17,150 bases of DNA, taken from positions 1-17,150 of the forward strand of contig JAKASH010000008.1 of assembly GCA_021828225.1 (NCBI GenBank). Direction: 5' to 3'. Made by a program: the position numbers and the translations under genes. Below the pieces are notes generated by a model. It worked only from the letters and a program-made list of their open reading frames with translations, had not been told where the DNA came from and did not search any database. The stretch's first letter is position 1. Every line of letters begins with the position of its first letter. The stretch comes from Acidobacteriota bacterium. Its GTDB lineage: Bacteria; Acidobacteriota; Terriglobia; UBA7540. This document shows positions 1 through 6,606 of the stretch, piece after piece.

Positions 1-17
1 CCCTCGCGGGACGAGGG
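1..17. repeat. GC-rich hairpin at the left edge
   Basis: CCCTCG and CGAGGG form a perfect 6-bp inverted repeat around a 5-nt loop (CGGGA). It lies about 50 bp past the stop of the small secreted-protein gene on the minus strand, so it could be that gene's terminator stem. The bases that would carry the T-tract lie outside the window, so this cannot be decided. It could equally belong to a gene to the left. Confidence 0.35.
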
Positions 18-64
18 CCTACCTTATTTCCTGTCACAATCGCAGATCAATCAAAAGTTGTAAC

Positions 65-592
65 TTACTTGAGTTCGATCCAGTTTCGACCGAGGTAAAG
101 GCGGGCCGTACTGCCCCCCTCGACGACGACCTGCAGGGGCCTGGGATGCTCGATCTTGGCGTCCCATGCTGCCGAGCATTCCGTGACCTTCTGTCCGTCC
201 TGGTTATAGAGAATGAATTTTGAGGCTTGTCCTTCTGAAGCGCCCGGCGGCTTCGCAAGCCCAAATCCATAACTACCGATGGCGACCGAACTGTCGCAAA
301 CATCCACACTTCCCTCGGTAATCAGCATCCCAAGGTATTTCTCCTGGACTTGCGAACTGTAACCACTCGTATCCAGTAACCCTACGACCAGTCGTGATCC
401 GGAGGGCGTAATGACCAGGGCGGAATTGCGCTTCTGGGTTGGAATTGCGTTCGCTTCGAGCACAAAATCCTTCGGAAGTATCTTATTAAACGCCTGCCCT
501 GTTTCAACCTTGAAAACGCCTTGGGCGACGGTCGGGTTTACAGCCATGACACTTATCAGAAGAGACGCAGCGACGATTAGATATACCTTCAT
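65..592 (-). CDS. Small secreted protein of unknown function (175 aa)
   Basis: I do not recognise the family. The chosen start (ATG at 592) follows AGGAGG with a 4-nt spacer, which is better than the in-frame ATG six codons upstream that lies before that site. Residues 1-24 form a typical Sec signal peptide: MKV, a hydrophobic stretch (YLIVAASLLISVMAV), then a likely cut after TVA or VAQ. The mature part is about 150 aa, probably beta-rich, with two cysteines (C99, C139) that could form a disulfide in the periplasm. There is no lipobox and no second membrane segment. It is transcribed away from the DUF1080 operon and has no same-strand partner in the window. Codon use looks like that of its neighbours. 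It is a real gene with moderate-to-good support (clean SD plus signal peptide); the function is open. Confidence 0.75.
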   Translation of the reverse strand: MKVYLIVAASLLISVMAVNPTVAQGVFKVETGQAFNKILPKDFVLEANAIPTQKRNSALVITPSGSRLVVGLLDTSGYSSQVQEKYLGMLITEGSVDVCDSSVAIGSYGFGLAKPPGASEGQASKFILYNQDGQKVTECSAAWDAKIEHPRPLQVVVEGGSTARLYLGRNWIELK

Positions 593-863
593 TTTTCCTC
601 CTGTATCCATCTTCCTCTTGCTCGAAGAATGTGGTAATTATGAACTGAACTCCATAGAAAGCGAAAGCCCATTCTCTCACGGAGTTAGCGGAACGGCCTC
701 CGGCCTTGGTTGAACCTATGCCTTCCAATCACGGAAGTCGCCAACCGAAACGCTGCGCACCGGGTGGTCCGTCGTTAGCCTGATGCTGTGATTGCCCCTG
801 GCCGAACTGCTTCGCTTGTCTGGAGTTTCAAATATGCTAAACTACCGAGTCGCGAGGGCAAAA

Positions 864-903
864 AGATTCCCTTCGGGTCAGGTCCGGATTACACCGGGAA
901 TCT
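864..903. repeat. 8-bp inverted repeat, possible leader hairpin
   Basis: AGATTCCC (864-871) and GGGAATCT (896-903) are perfect complements around 24 nt, with a minor inner GGT/ACC pairing. It sits 84-123 bp upstream of the DUF1080 start. If the transcript begins upstream of it, it would make a stem in the leader; otherwise it may be a protein-binding site or chance. Confidence 0.35.
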
Positions 904-943
904 GGAAAGAAACCGCGCGGCTCCTCGCTGTTAATTCCGTCAG

Positions 944-957
944 TTGCTCAAGAGCAA
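944..957. promoter_or_regulatory. Perfect 14-bp dyad, candidate operator of the sugar operon
   Basis: TTGCTC-AA-GAGCAA is a perfect palindrome centred about 36 bp before the DUF1080 start codon, where a repressor site would overlap the promoter or leader. The regulator is not identifiable, since no transcription factor gene lies beside it. A weak -10-like TATCTT lies just downstream. Confidence 0.4.
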
Positions 958-986
958 GAATCCTATCTTTCAGGCCGAGGTGGAAT

Positions 987-1643
987 ATGGTCAAAAGCTT
1001 ATTGTTCTGCTGCGCAATACTTGGGCTAATCACTCTGCCCGCGAAGGCTCAAACTAACGATTGGAGGCAGCTTTTCAACGGCAAAAATTTAGATGGATGG
1101 GAACATGTCGGCCCGGGCGGATTCAAGCTTGTCGATGGCATGCTGGAAAGCTATGGTGGCATGGGACTCCTGTGGTACACCGGGCAGAAGTTCGGCAATT
1201 ACAAGATCCGCGTAGTTTACAAAATGCGCGATAAGAACGATAATTCCGGGGTTTTCATCCGCATCCCGATTAAACCTCGTGAAGCGTGGATGCCCGTCAA
1301 TTACGGTTACGAAGTGCAGATCGACGACAAGCCTGCGGGAGAGACAAATGCCTACCATTCCACCGGATGTCTGTACTCCATCTCGAAGGCTTTGGCGTAC
1401 CCGGGCAAAGGATCGGGCCAGTGGAACACCATGGAGATTACACTCGAAGGCCAGCACACCCTTGTTTATGTCAACGGCGTCAAAGTTACTGATTACACCG
1501 AAGGCCAGCCGGTACCCCCAAAAAAATTCAGTTTCGAACCGACTCGAGGCCCCCGGCCCAATGAAGGGTACATCGGACTTCAAAACCACAGCAATAAAGA
1601 CATTGTCTTTTTTAAGGAAGTTGCCGTACGCCCATTGAAGTAG
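987..1643 (+). CDS. Secreted DUF1080 (3-keto-disaccharide hydrolase-type) protein
   Basis: 218 aa. Residues 1-21 are a Sec signal peptide (MVKSLLFCCAILGLITLPAKA, cut before Q). The rest is one DUF1080/PF06439 domain, a concanavalin-like beta-sandwich: LFNGKNLDGW at 29-38, the core GYEVQIDD at 107-114, and the closing GYIGLQNH at 194-201 followed by IVFFKEVAVRPL. Known members include 3-keto-glycoside hydrolases, and the family is expanded in Acidobacteriota, Planctomycetes and Bacteroidota. The likely role is cleavage or binding of an oxidised glycoside in the periplasm; the substrate cannot be read from the sequence. The ATG at 987 is chosen because GAGG-type SD bases precede it and the signal peptide starts there. 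The next gene begins 22 bp downstream, so the two are probably co-transcribed. Confidence 0.9.
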   Translation: MVKSLLFCCAILGLITLPAKAQTNDWRQLFNGKNLDGWEHVGPGGFKLVDGMLESYGGMGLLWYTGQKFGNYKIRVVYKMRDKNDNSGVFIRIPIKPREAWMPVNYGYEVQIDDKPAGETNAYHSTGCLYSISKALAYPGKGSGQWNTMEITLEGQHTLVYVNGVKVTDYTEGQPVPPKKFSFEPTRGPRPNEGYIGLQNHSNKDIVFFKEVAVRPLK

Positions 1644-1665
1644 AGACTCACTTCAGGAGGCCGAA

Positions 1666-2589
1666 ATGTTCACACGAAGACGTTTCCTGCAGTCTGCAGG
1701 AGCAGCAGCCTACATCGGAGCGGAACTGGGATTGCCACTCCAGGCGCAAGCCACTGCACGAGGTTCCGAAACCCAAAACGCAAAGTCCATGGCCAGGCTG
1801 TTCCCGGGATGCTGCGCGTATTCCTTCCGGAAATACTTAAAAACCGGCCGGATGACAATGCAGGATTTTATACGCGAGACCGTTGAGATGGGCTCCGTTG
1901 GAGCGGATATGACGGTTTACTGGTTCAAATCCACGGAAACTGCTTACCTTGATGCTCTCCGCTATGTTGCTTTCAAGAACGGTGTGCCATTTTCCGGTGC
2001 CGCTTGCGGTTCGAGCATGGTCCAGGCCGATCCCGCAAAGCGGCGACAGGTTCTCGAGGATATTAAGAAGTGGGTGGACGTTACGGACCGTCTCGGGGCA
2101 TCGCACCTGCGTGTTTTTGGAGGCAAGCTTCCACCCCGAGCGACGATCAAGCAAGGAACCGATTGGGTAGTTGAGACAATGAAGCCCGCCTGCGAATATT
2201 CGGGCAAAAAGGGCATCACGCTTGGCATCGAAGATCATGGCGGCGTTACACAAAGTGCTGACGTTTGTCTCGAAATTATGCGTCGCGTGGATTCTCCCTA
2301 CGCAGGGATCAATCTGGACATCACACACTTTATCCCAACACCCACCAAAGATGCCTACGCTCAAATCAAAGCCTGCATTCCCTATGCTACCCACAGCCAC
2401 ATTCGGGACCGCTTTGATGACGGCACACCCATTGACATGGATCGCGTGTGGCAAATGTTCCGTGATGGAGGCTATAAGGGCTTCATGTCCGCCGAGTACG
2501 AGGGGAAAGAGAATCCCATGACAGGCGTCCCGAAGCTGATGGATAAGATCAAGAAACTCTGCGAGAAATATTCAACTTCGTACGTGTAG
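1666..2589 (+). CDS. Tat-exported sugar isomerase/epimerase-like TIM-barrel protein
   Basis: 307 aa, with a strong SD (AGGAGG) 6 nt before the ATG. The N-terminus carries a twin-arginine signal (RRRFLQSAG at 4-12, hydrophobic stretch to about 30), so it is exported folded, probably with metal bound. Residues about 45-300 match the xylose-isomerase-like TIM barrel (PF01261). The usual metal/catalytic positions are visible: E189 in GIEDHGG, D218 in INLDIT, H244 in THSHIRD and E277 in SAEYEG. Such proteins isomerise or epimerise sugars or keto-sugars. Pairing with a DUF1080 protein 22 bp upstream suggests work on the same periplasmic sugar or glycoside (inference). The exact reaction is unknown; it is not a canonical XylA or endonuclease IV. 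Confidence 0.88.
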   Translation: MFTRRRFLQSAGAAAYIGAELGLPLQAQATARGSETQNAKSMARLFPGCCAYSFRKYLKTGRMTMQDFIRETVEMGSVGADMTVYWFKSTETAYLDALRYVAFKNGVPFSGAACGSSMVQADPAKRRQVLEDIKKWVDVTDRLGASHLRVFGGKLPPRATIKQGTDWVVETMKPACEYSGKKGITLGIEDHGGVTQSADVCLEIMRRVDSPYAGINLDITHFIPTPTKDAYAQIKACIPYATHSHIRDRFDDGTPIDMDRVWQMFRDGGYKGFMSAEYEGKENPMTGVPKLMDKIKKLCEKYSTSYV

Positions 2590-2627
2590 CATTTCTGGCG
2601 GCTCAGCCGGGTCCACTGGGGAGACAG

Positions 2628-2668
2628 CGCTTGCGTCGCAGGGATCTGCTCGGGCGACGACGCAAGCG
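2628..2668 (+). terminator. 11-bp perfect stem-loop after the sugar operon
   Basis: CGCTTGCGTCG (2628-2638) and CGACGCAAGCG (2658-2668) pair perfectly with a 19-nt loop, starting 38 bp past the TIM-barrel stop. It is followed by AGTTTCCTGCTT rather than a clean T-run, so it may be a weak intrinsic terminator or a 3' mRNA-stabilising hairpin. Confidence 0.5.
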
Positions 2669-2884
2669 AGTTTCCTGCTTCCGGTTGCATCGTCGCCTTC
2701 GGGTTCGCCACAAAAGTTAGCAGCGTTGGCTGATGCCCACCTCCGCCAGGCATTGTTGGAACTCATTCAAATAACGGAACTGGCTTGCATGGACAGAGCG
2801 TTCGAAAGCCTTGCGGTGCATGATTCTGACCATCAGAGTAACCTACGTCAAGCGAGGGTACTTTGTGATTGCATCGGCCAACAA

Positions 2885-2913
2885 TTGAAAACTCGAAAGA
2901 GCTTGGCTATATT
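2885..2913 (+). promoter_or_regulatory. Candidate sigma-70-type promoter of the fmdB-like gene
   Basis: TTGAAA (2885-2890), a 17-bp spacer, then TATATT (2908-2913). The expected transcript start (about 2920) would fall inside the ribosome binding site GAGGAGGG (2918-2925), giving a leader of only about 10 nt. The boxes match well; the activity is inferred. Confidence 0.5.
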
Positions 2914-2930
2914 CATTGAGGAGGGTAACA

Positions 2931-3149
2931 ATGCCGATTTTCGAATATCAATGCCGAAACTGCGGGTCGAAATTCGAGAAGATTTCATATTCGCCGAATG
3001 CTGAGATCCTGTGCAAGAATTGCTCAAGCCCACAGGTCGAGAAGCTGCTGTCAGTATTTGCCGTGTCTGGAACTCCTCACGAAGGGCTCCGAAGTGAACC
3101 CGGACCCTGTCCATGTGGAGCGCCTCGTCGCGGAATGTGCGGCGAATAG
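2931..3149 (+). CDS. FmdB-family zinc-ribbon protein
   Basis: 72 aa. It starts MPIFEYQCRNCG, the hallmark of the FmdB regulatory zinc-ribbon family (TIGR02605/PF09723). The zinc knuckles are C8-x2-C11 and C28-x2-C31, giving one four-Cys site. The tail has extra cysteines (C60, C62, C70) in a PCPCG...GMCG context, also common in this family. The start at 2931 follows GAGGAGGG by 5 nt; an in-frame ATG five codons upstream is disfavoured because the family begins MP-Y/F-EY. The name comes from a putative regulator of formamidase in Methylophilus, but most members have no proven role. It stands alone with its own candidate promoter, so context adds little. Confidence 0.88.
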   Translation: MPIFEYQCRNCGSKFEKISYSPNAEILCKNCSSPQVEKLLSVFAVSGTPHEGLRSEPGPCPCGAPRRGMCGE

Positions 3150-3173
3150 CTAAGAAATGGAGTGCCGTGAGCC

Positions 3174-3187
3174 ATCCGATTTCGGAT
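3174..3187. repeat. 14-bp palindrome after fmdB-like gene
   Basis: ATCCGA-TT-TCGGAT is perfect, 24 bp past the zinc-ribbon stop, and followed by a pyrimidine-rich run. The loop is too small for a good terminator, so it may be a binding site for the downstream gene or chance. A second inverted repeat, ACAGAAG (3221-3227) with CTTCTGT (3241-3247), lies just after it. Confidence 0.3.
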
Positions 3188-3401
3188 TTCCCCTCTTTCC
3201 ACCTGTCATTTTCTCAATAGACAGAAGAGAAGCTTCGAGACTTCTGTGTTCTGGTTGTGTCCAAGTGGATCAACTCCTCCATGCCCTATCGCAACGGGCC
3301 AGACGCGTTGTCCCAGGATTCAGGACCTGACTCCGTTCGCTGGAGACGCCGTGACCAGCGATTGTCCGTCTCCAACCGACGGTAAGGAATCGTGAGGATC
3401 G

Positions 3402-4226
3402 ATGCTGAAGCCCGAGATAAGACTTCTTAAAGAACATGAAGAGTTCAGGGAGTGCGAACGCGCTCAGAAGTCCATCTGGGGAGGACTGAGCGTCTCTGCC
3501 GAAGTCATGCTGATCACGCAAAAGTTTGGCGGGATTGTCCTCGGAGCGTTTGTGAAGCACAGGCTCGCCGGTTTCATTTATGCGCTCCTGGCCCGCCGCC
3601 GAGGTCAGATCATTCACTGGTCCCACATGATGGGAACATTACCCGCATATCGCGGCCAGGGTCTCGGACTCCGCATGAAGCTTGCTCACCGTGACCTTGC
3701 CCTTCATCAGGGAATCAGATCTGTCTGCTGGACCTACGATCCTCTCCAGAGTCGAAATGCCAGTCTGAACCTGGCCAAGCTGGGCGCCCACGTGGAAGAA
3801 TACGTTGCGGATTGCTACGGCCGGTTTCCCAGCACGATCGAACGAGGGCTTCCGAGCGACCGGTTTATTGTGAATTGGCAGATTGCGTCAAAGCGCATCG
3901 AGCGGCATCTCGAGGACCCAAAAATAAACAGGAAAATCCCGGCCATTTCAAGAGTCAACGTAACCGGCCACGACCGTCACGGGTTCCTTGTGAACCGGAA
4001 GATTGAACTTGACCGTCACGAGTCTCACCTGCTGGTCGAGATTCCCACCCATACGGACCTCATGCGAACGAAAGCCCTGGCGCTTGCAAAGCATTGGCGT
4101 CTTCAGACACGCGACATCTTTCTACACTATCTTTCAAAAGGGTATTGCGTGGATGACCTCTTCACCGAAAACCCGAACACTGAGCAGCAGCGTTGCTTCT
4201 ATCTCCTTCGTCGCAGCAGCAATTGA
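3402..4226 (+). CDS. GNAT-superfamily predicted acetyltransferase (COG3375 type)
   Basis: 274 aa, cytosolic, with no signal or membrane segment. An SD-like GTGAGG lies 5 nt before the ATG. Residues about 5-160 form the GNAT fold; the acyl-CoA binding motif A is RGQGLG at 84-89, following HMMGTLPAY. CWTYDPLQSRNASLNLAKLGA spans 109-129, where GNAT strand 5 and helix 4 lie and the N-x-x-L-G pattern is typical. The C-terminal 110 residues make a second region seen in the COG3375 group of conserved GNAT-like proteins. The acceptor substrate is unknown. The gene lies 96 bp before the PLD-like gene on the same strand, but that gene seems to have its own promoter, so an operon is not certain. Confidence 0.8.
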   Translation: MLKPEIRLLKEHEEFRECERAQKSIWGGLSVSAEVMLITQKFGGIVLGAFVKHRLAGFIYALLARRRGQIIHWSHMMGTLPAYRGQGLGLRMKLAHRDLALHQGIRSVCWTYDPLQSRNASLNLAKLGAHVEEYVADCYGRFPSTIERGLPSDRFIVNWQIASKRIERHLEDPKINRKIPAISRVNVTGHDRHGFLVNRKIELDRHESHLLVEIPTHTDLMRTKALALAKHWRLQTRDIFLHYLSKGYCVDDLFTENPNTEQQRCFYLLRRSSN

Positions 4227-4285
4227 GTCCCGGATATTTTCTGGAAGGGCGCGGCTCCGGAGGAGCACATCCCATCCTGCGGTCC

Positions 4286-4314
4286 TTGAATCCGGCCTCC
4301 GCACAAAATACAAT
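4286..4314 (+). promoter_or_regulatory. Candidate promoter directly in front of the PLD-like gene
   Basis: TTGAAT (4286-4291), a 17-bp spacer and TACAAT (4309-4314). The expected start point near 4321 is only about 2 nt before the ATG at 4323, and no SD is present. If active it would give a leaderless mRNA for the PLD-like/SixA pair. Confidence 0.5.
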
Positions 4315-4322
4315 AGAGACCT

Positions 4323-4862
4323 ATGCCGGAATCTGGGAACCGGACCTTATTCACTTCAGAGGGCTCCGTCGCCAGCGTGATTGAGCAGCTTCTTCAGCAA
4401 GCCCCCACCTCTGTCGACGCTGCGGTGCATCGAATTACGAACCCTCGGCTTGGCCGGGCTCTGGGGCAGGCGCAAAATCGGGGACTTCGGGTTCGCCTCC
4501 TGCTCGACCGGAATAAGTTTGAAAAAACCGCGGCCCCGCGCGAACTCCTCGCTGAGAATTCGGTATCCTTTCGCGCGATTTACGGACGAAAGGAAAAAGG
4601 TTCCAAATTACATCACAAATTTGCCGTTCTTGACCGTCACGTCCTCCTGACCGGAAGCTATAACTGGACGATTGAGTCGGAAGAGCAAAACTGCAACCAC
4701 ATGCTGATCATCAGGTATCCGAAGCTTGTTCTCGATTATCAGCAGGAATTTGACCGGCTCTGGCCCTCTGAAACCGAGAGATCGGCAACCAGAAGCAAGT
4801 CTCAGGAATCTATCGCTTATCAAAGAGAAAATCATGCCGCCTCGCGACACTGCACAAAGTAA
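4323..4862 (+). CDS. Small single-HKD phospholipase D-like protein
   Basis: 179 aa. One HKD motif is present: H97-x-K99-x4-D104 followed by GSYNWT at 111-116 (the usual GS-x-N). The N-terminal half (about 15-65) is the alpha/beta lead-in, ending NRGLRVRLLLDRN. With one motif it should work as a dimer, like Nuc endonuclease or mitochondrial PLD6. Substrate could be DNA, RNA or phospholipid; nothing in the sequence decides. It lacks the signal peptide that Nuc-type secreted nucleases carry, so it is probably cytoplasmic, though the true start could differ. The tail (about 150-179) is charged and likely disordered. No SD precedes the ATG. Its last 29 nt overlap the SixA-like gene in another frame, so the two are probably translated from one mRNA. 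Confidence 0.8.
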   Translation: MPESGNRTLFTSEGSVASVIEQLLQQAPTSVDAAVHRITNPRLGRALGQAQNRGLRVRLLLDRNKFEKTAAPRELLAENSVSFRAIYGRKEKGSKLHHKFAVLDRHVLLTGSYNWTIESEEQNCNHMLIIRYPKLVLDYQQEFDRLWPSETERSATRSKSQESIAYQRENHAASRHCTK

Positions 4863-5373
4863 AGAAGCCCAGGTATACCAACTCTACGTAATGCGACACG
4901 GGATTGCGGTTGCACGCGGCGATCCCAATTTCCCTGACGACACGAAACGCCCCCTGACCCCCGAAGGGAAGAAGAAATTAAGAGGCGTTGCTAAAGGCTT
5001 GTTCCGCCTTGGGCTTTGTGTGGACTCAGTCATCAGCAGCCCGCTGATTCGATCTGCAGAAACAGCTGCAATCGTTGCTGAAGTTATTGGGCCCGGCATC
5101 CAGGTCGAATTCTCGGATCACCTGCGGCCGGGTGGTTCGTTGCAAATGCTGGTTAACTCTCTAGGCAGGCGCGCGGGGCATAGCGGTGTCCTGGTGGTCG
5201 GACATGAACCCGACCTGAGCAGCGGCGTAGCAAAATTGATCGGCAATGCCCGGGCGAATTTTCAGTTCAAGAAGGGAGGATGCTGCCGAATCGATTTCGA
5301 AGAATTTCCGCCTCGCCCTCCGGGGAAGCTCATCTGGTGGCTCACACCGCGGGTGATGCGAAAAATCGGTTAG
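4834..5373 (+). CDS. sixA: SixA-type phosphohistidine phosphatase
   Basis: 179 aa, histidine phosphatase superfamily (branch 1). The catalytic RHG is at 21-23 (YVMRHGIA), a conserved Arg at 73 in SSPLIRSAETA, and the second catalytic His at 124 in GHEPDLS. It is close in length to E. coli SixA (161 aa) plus a short N-terminal tail. Family role: removing phosphate from phosphohistidine in phosphotransfer proteins (in E. coli the nitrogen PTS protein NPr). The ATG at 4834 is chosen because the strand leading into RHG must be included; its SD (AAAGAGA) is weak, consistent with coupling to the overlapping PLD-like gene (29-nt overlap). A longer in-frame start at 4726 lies inside that gene and is unlikely. 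SixA-like genes often sit near CHAD genes; here CHAD lies 7 kb away. Confidence 0.85.
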   Translation: MPPRDTAQSKEAQVYQLYVMRHGIAVARGDPNFPDDTKRPLTPEGKKKLRGVAKGLFRLGLCVDSVISSPLIRSAETAAIVAEVIGPGIQVEFSDHLRPGGSLQMLVNSLGRRAGHSGVLVVGHEPDLSSGVAKLIGNARANFQFKKGGCCRIDFEEFPPRPPGKLIWWLTPRVMRKIG

Positions 5374-5429
5374 CAAAACCTTCCCCGCCGGAGTCCCATG
5401 ATCCACATAAGCCCGCGTGCCGAGAGCGA

Positions 5430-6467
5430 TCACTTTTCAAGGACGGTAGTATTCGCCGTTTCCGGCAAACGTGGCATGGTGATATGAGGAAACTCACCCG
5501 TTAAGCTGTCGAGAAACGCAACGATGTCCTGAACCTGGTTGTCGGTAAGCGTTTTGTCCAGCTGCGTCTTGGCCATCACTCTTACCGCTTCATCGAGATT
5601 TTTCACCGACCCGTTATGGAAGTAGGGTGCAGTTACCTCGACGTTCCGGAGCGACTGCACGACAAACATGTGTTGATCCGAGTCTTTGTGAGTCACTTCA
5701 TAGCGGCCAAGGTCCGCCACCAGGTCGTACTTCTTCACATACGCATTGTCAGTATTCAATGGGAACTTCATGAAGAAGCCCGTTCCCATCGGCTGCTCGG
5801 GTCCGTTAAACATGGAGCCGCTATGGCAACTGGTACAGCCAACAGAATCCATCAGCTTAAGCCCACGTTGCGCGGCCGGACTCAAAGCGCTTTTGTTACC
5901 TTCCATATAGCGGTCATAAGGGCTGCCGGGAGTGATCAGCGTTCGCTCAAAACTGGCAATGGCTTGTGCAATGTGGTCAAAAGTCACAGGCTGGCTACCG
6001 CCAAATACCTTGGCAAACTCCTGCTGATATCCCTGAATGGCCTGGATTCGTTCCACGATAGCCTCGCCACTGGGCATGCCCATCTCGACCGGATTGGTCT
6101 GAGGCCCCTTCGCCTGCTCTTCGAGGCTTGCCGCCCGCCCGTCCCAGAACTGCACCGTGCGGAAGGCCGCATTGAAAACGGTGGGTGAATTGCGGCTGCC
6201 AAGTTTACCGTGGGCTCCAACCGAAACCGGCCGATTATCCGTTCCGTTCGACATGACGTTATGGCAGGAATTGCAGGAAACCGCCCCTGTGACTGAAATC
6301 CGCGGGTCAAAGTAGAGCTGTTTTCCCAGTTCAATCTTTGCAGCGGTCTGAGGATTGTCTTTGGGGACAGGAACATGAGATGGCATCTGCGCCCACAAGA
6401 GGACCGACGACGCCATCAGCGGAAAGCAAACCAGCAGGAGCCTTTTCCATAGAGAAACGTTAACCAT
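5430..6467 (-). CDS. Periplasmic di-haem cytochrome c peroxidase (MauG/CCP family)
   Basis: 345 aa. The signal peptide (1-27, KR then LLLVCFPLMASSVLLWAQ) sends it to the periplasm. Two haem c sites, CNSCH at 65-69 and CTSCH at 211-215, define the bacterial CCP/MauG family. FWDGRA (107-112), NPVEMG (125-130), M267 before the SLRNV block, and APYFHNGSV (280-288) are family hallmarks; M267 is a candidate distal ligand to the electron-transfer haem. It would reduce H2O2 to water with electrons from a small cytochrome c, and the gene 139 bp upstream encodes a candidate donor. SD GGAGG lies 8 nt before the ATG. It converges with sixA, with 56 bp between stops and no clear terminator. MauG-like roles in cofactor maturation are less likely, as no amine-oxidising partner is present. 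Confidence 0.9.
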   Translation of the reverse strand: MVNVSLWKRLLLVCFPLMASSVLLWAQMPSHVPVPKDNPQTAAKIELGKQLYFDPRISVTGAVSCNSCHNVMSNGTDNRPVSVGAHGKLGSRNSPTVFNAAFRTVQFWDGRAASLEEQAKGPQTNPVEMGMPSGEAIVERIQAIQGYQQEFAKVFGGSQPVTFDHIAQAIASFERTLITPGSPYDRYMEGNKSALSPAAQRGLKLMDSVGCTSCHSGSMFNGPEQPMGTGFFMKFPLNTDNAYVKKYDLVADLGRYEVTHKDSDQHMFVVQSLRNVEVTAPYFHNGSVKNLDEAVRVMAKTQLDKTLTDNQVQDIVAFLDSLTGEFPHITMPRLPETANTTVLEK

Positions 6468-6468
6468 G

Positions 6469-6600
6469 TTCAGAACCTCCGGCGCAATTTAATCCCGGTT
6501 TAGGCCACCTGGCGCCGCGTCTCAGTGTTCTGATTGGCGGGTGGCGATGGAACCGGTATGGAAATTGACATTAATAGTCCCTATCATGCGAGGTTCTGAA
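6469..6600 (-). promoter_or_regulatory. 10-bp inverted repeat flanking the cytochrome/peroxidase gap; one arm overlaps the SD
   Basis: TTCAGAACCT (plus strand 6469-6478) and AGGTTCTGAA (6591-6600) are perfect complements. In the minus-strand transcript the downstream arm includes the AGG of the peroxidase SD and reaches to 1 nt before its ATG. A read-through transcript from the cytochrome c gene could therefore fold so as to hide that SD. The 112-nt spacing makes this speculative. Confidence 0.35.
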
Positions 6601-6606
6601 AACTCG

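Larger units (their letters stand above)
593..986. other. 394-bp divergent intergenic region
   Basis: This region separates the minus-strand secreted protein from the plus-strand DUF1080 operon. The DUF1080 frame stays open upstream to 792 by chance, but residues coded there are not signal-peptide-like and the good SD and signal sequence begin at 987. For the minus gene, a weak -10-like CATAAT (642 to 637) lies 45 bp before the start, with no clear -35. For the operon, the region holds an 8-bp inverted repeat (864-903) and a perfect 14-bp dyad (944-957), listed separately. I see no convincing small gene or RNA gene here. Confidence 0.6.
2590..2930. other. 341-bp intergenic region between TIM-barrel gene and fmdB-like gene
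   Basis: It contains a strong hairpin (2628-2668) and a promoter-like pair (2885-2913). An open frame (2726-3004) crosses into the zinc-ribbon gene in another frame; it has no clear SD or recognisable protein, so I do not call it. Nothing else is supported. Confidence 0.55.

Noticed and set aside
411..713. 100-codon plus-strand open frame opposite the small secreted protein
   Set aside because: Antisense to a gene with signal peptide and SD; no supporting feature of its own.
792..986. 65-codon N-terminal extension of the DUF1080 gene
   Set aside because: The signal peptide and SD place the start at 987; the extension has no recognisable features.
2726..3004. 92-codon plus-strand open frame before and into the fmdB-like gene
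   Set aside because: It overlaps the certain zinc-ribbon gene in another frame, lacks an SD, and its C-terminal third is only the out-of-frame reading of that gene.
3972..4641. Three copies of GACCGTCACG (3972, 4011, 4632)
   Set aside because: All three fall in frame and encode Asp-Arg-His in unrelated parts of two proteins, one being the HKD aspartate; codon preference explains them better than a repeat family.
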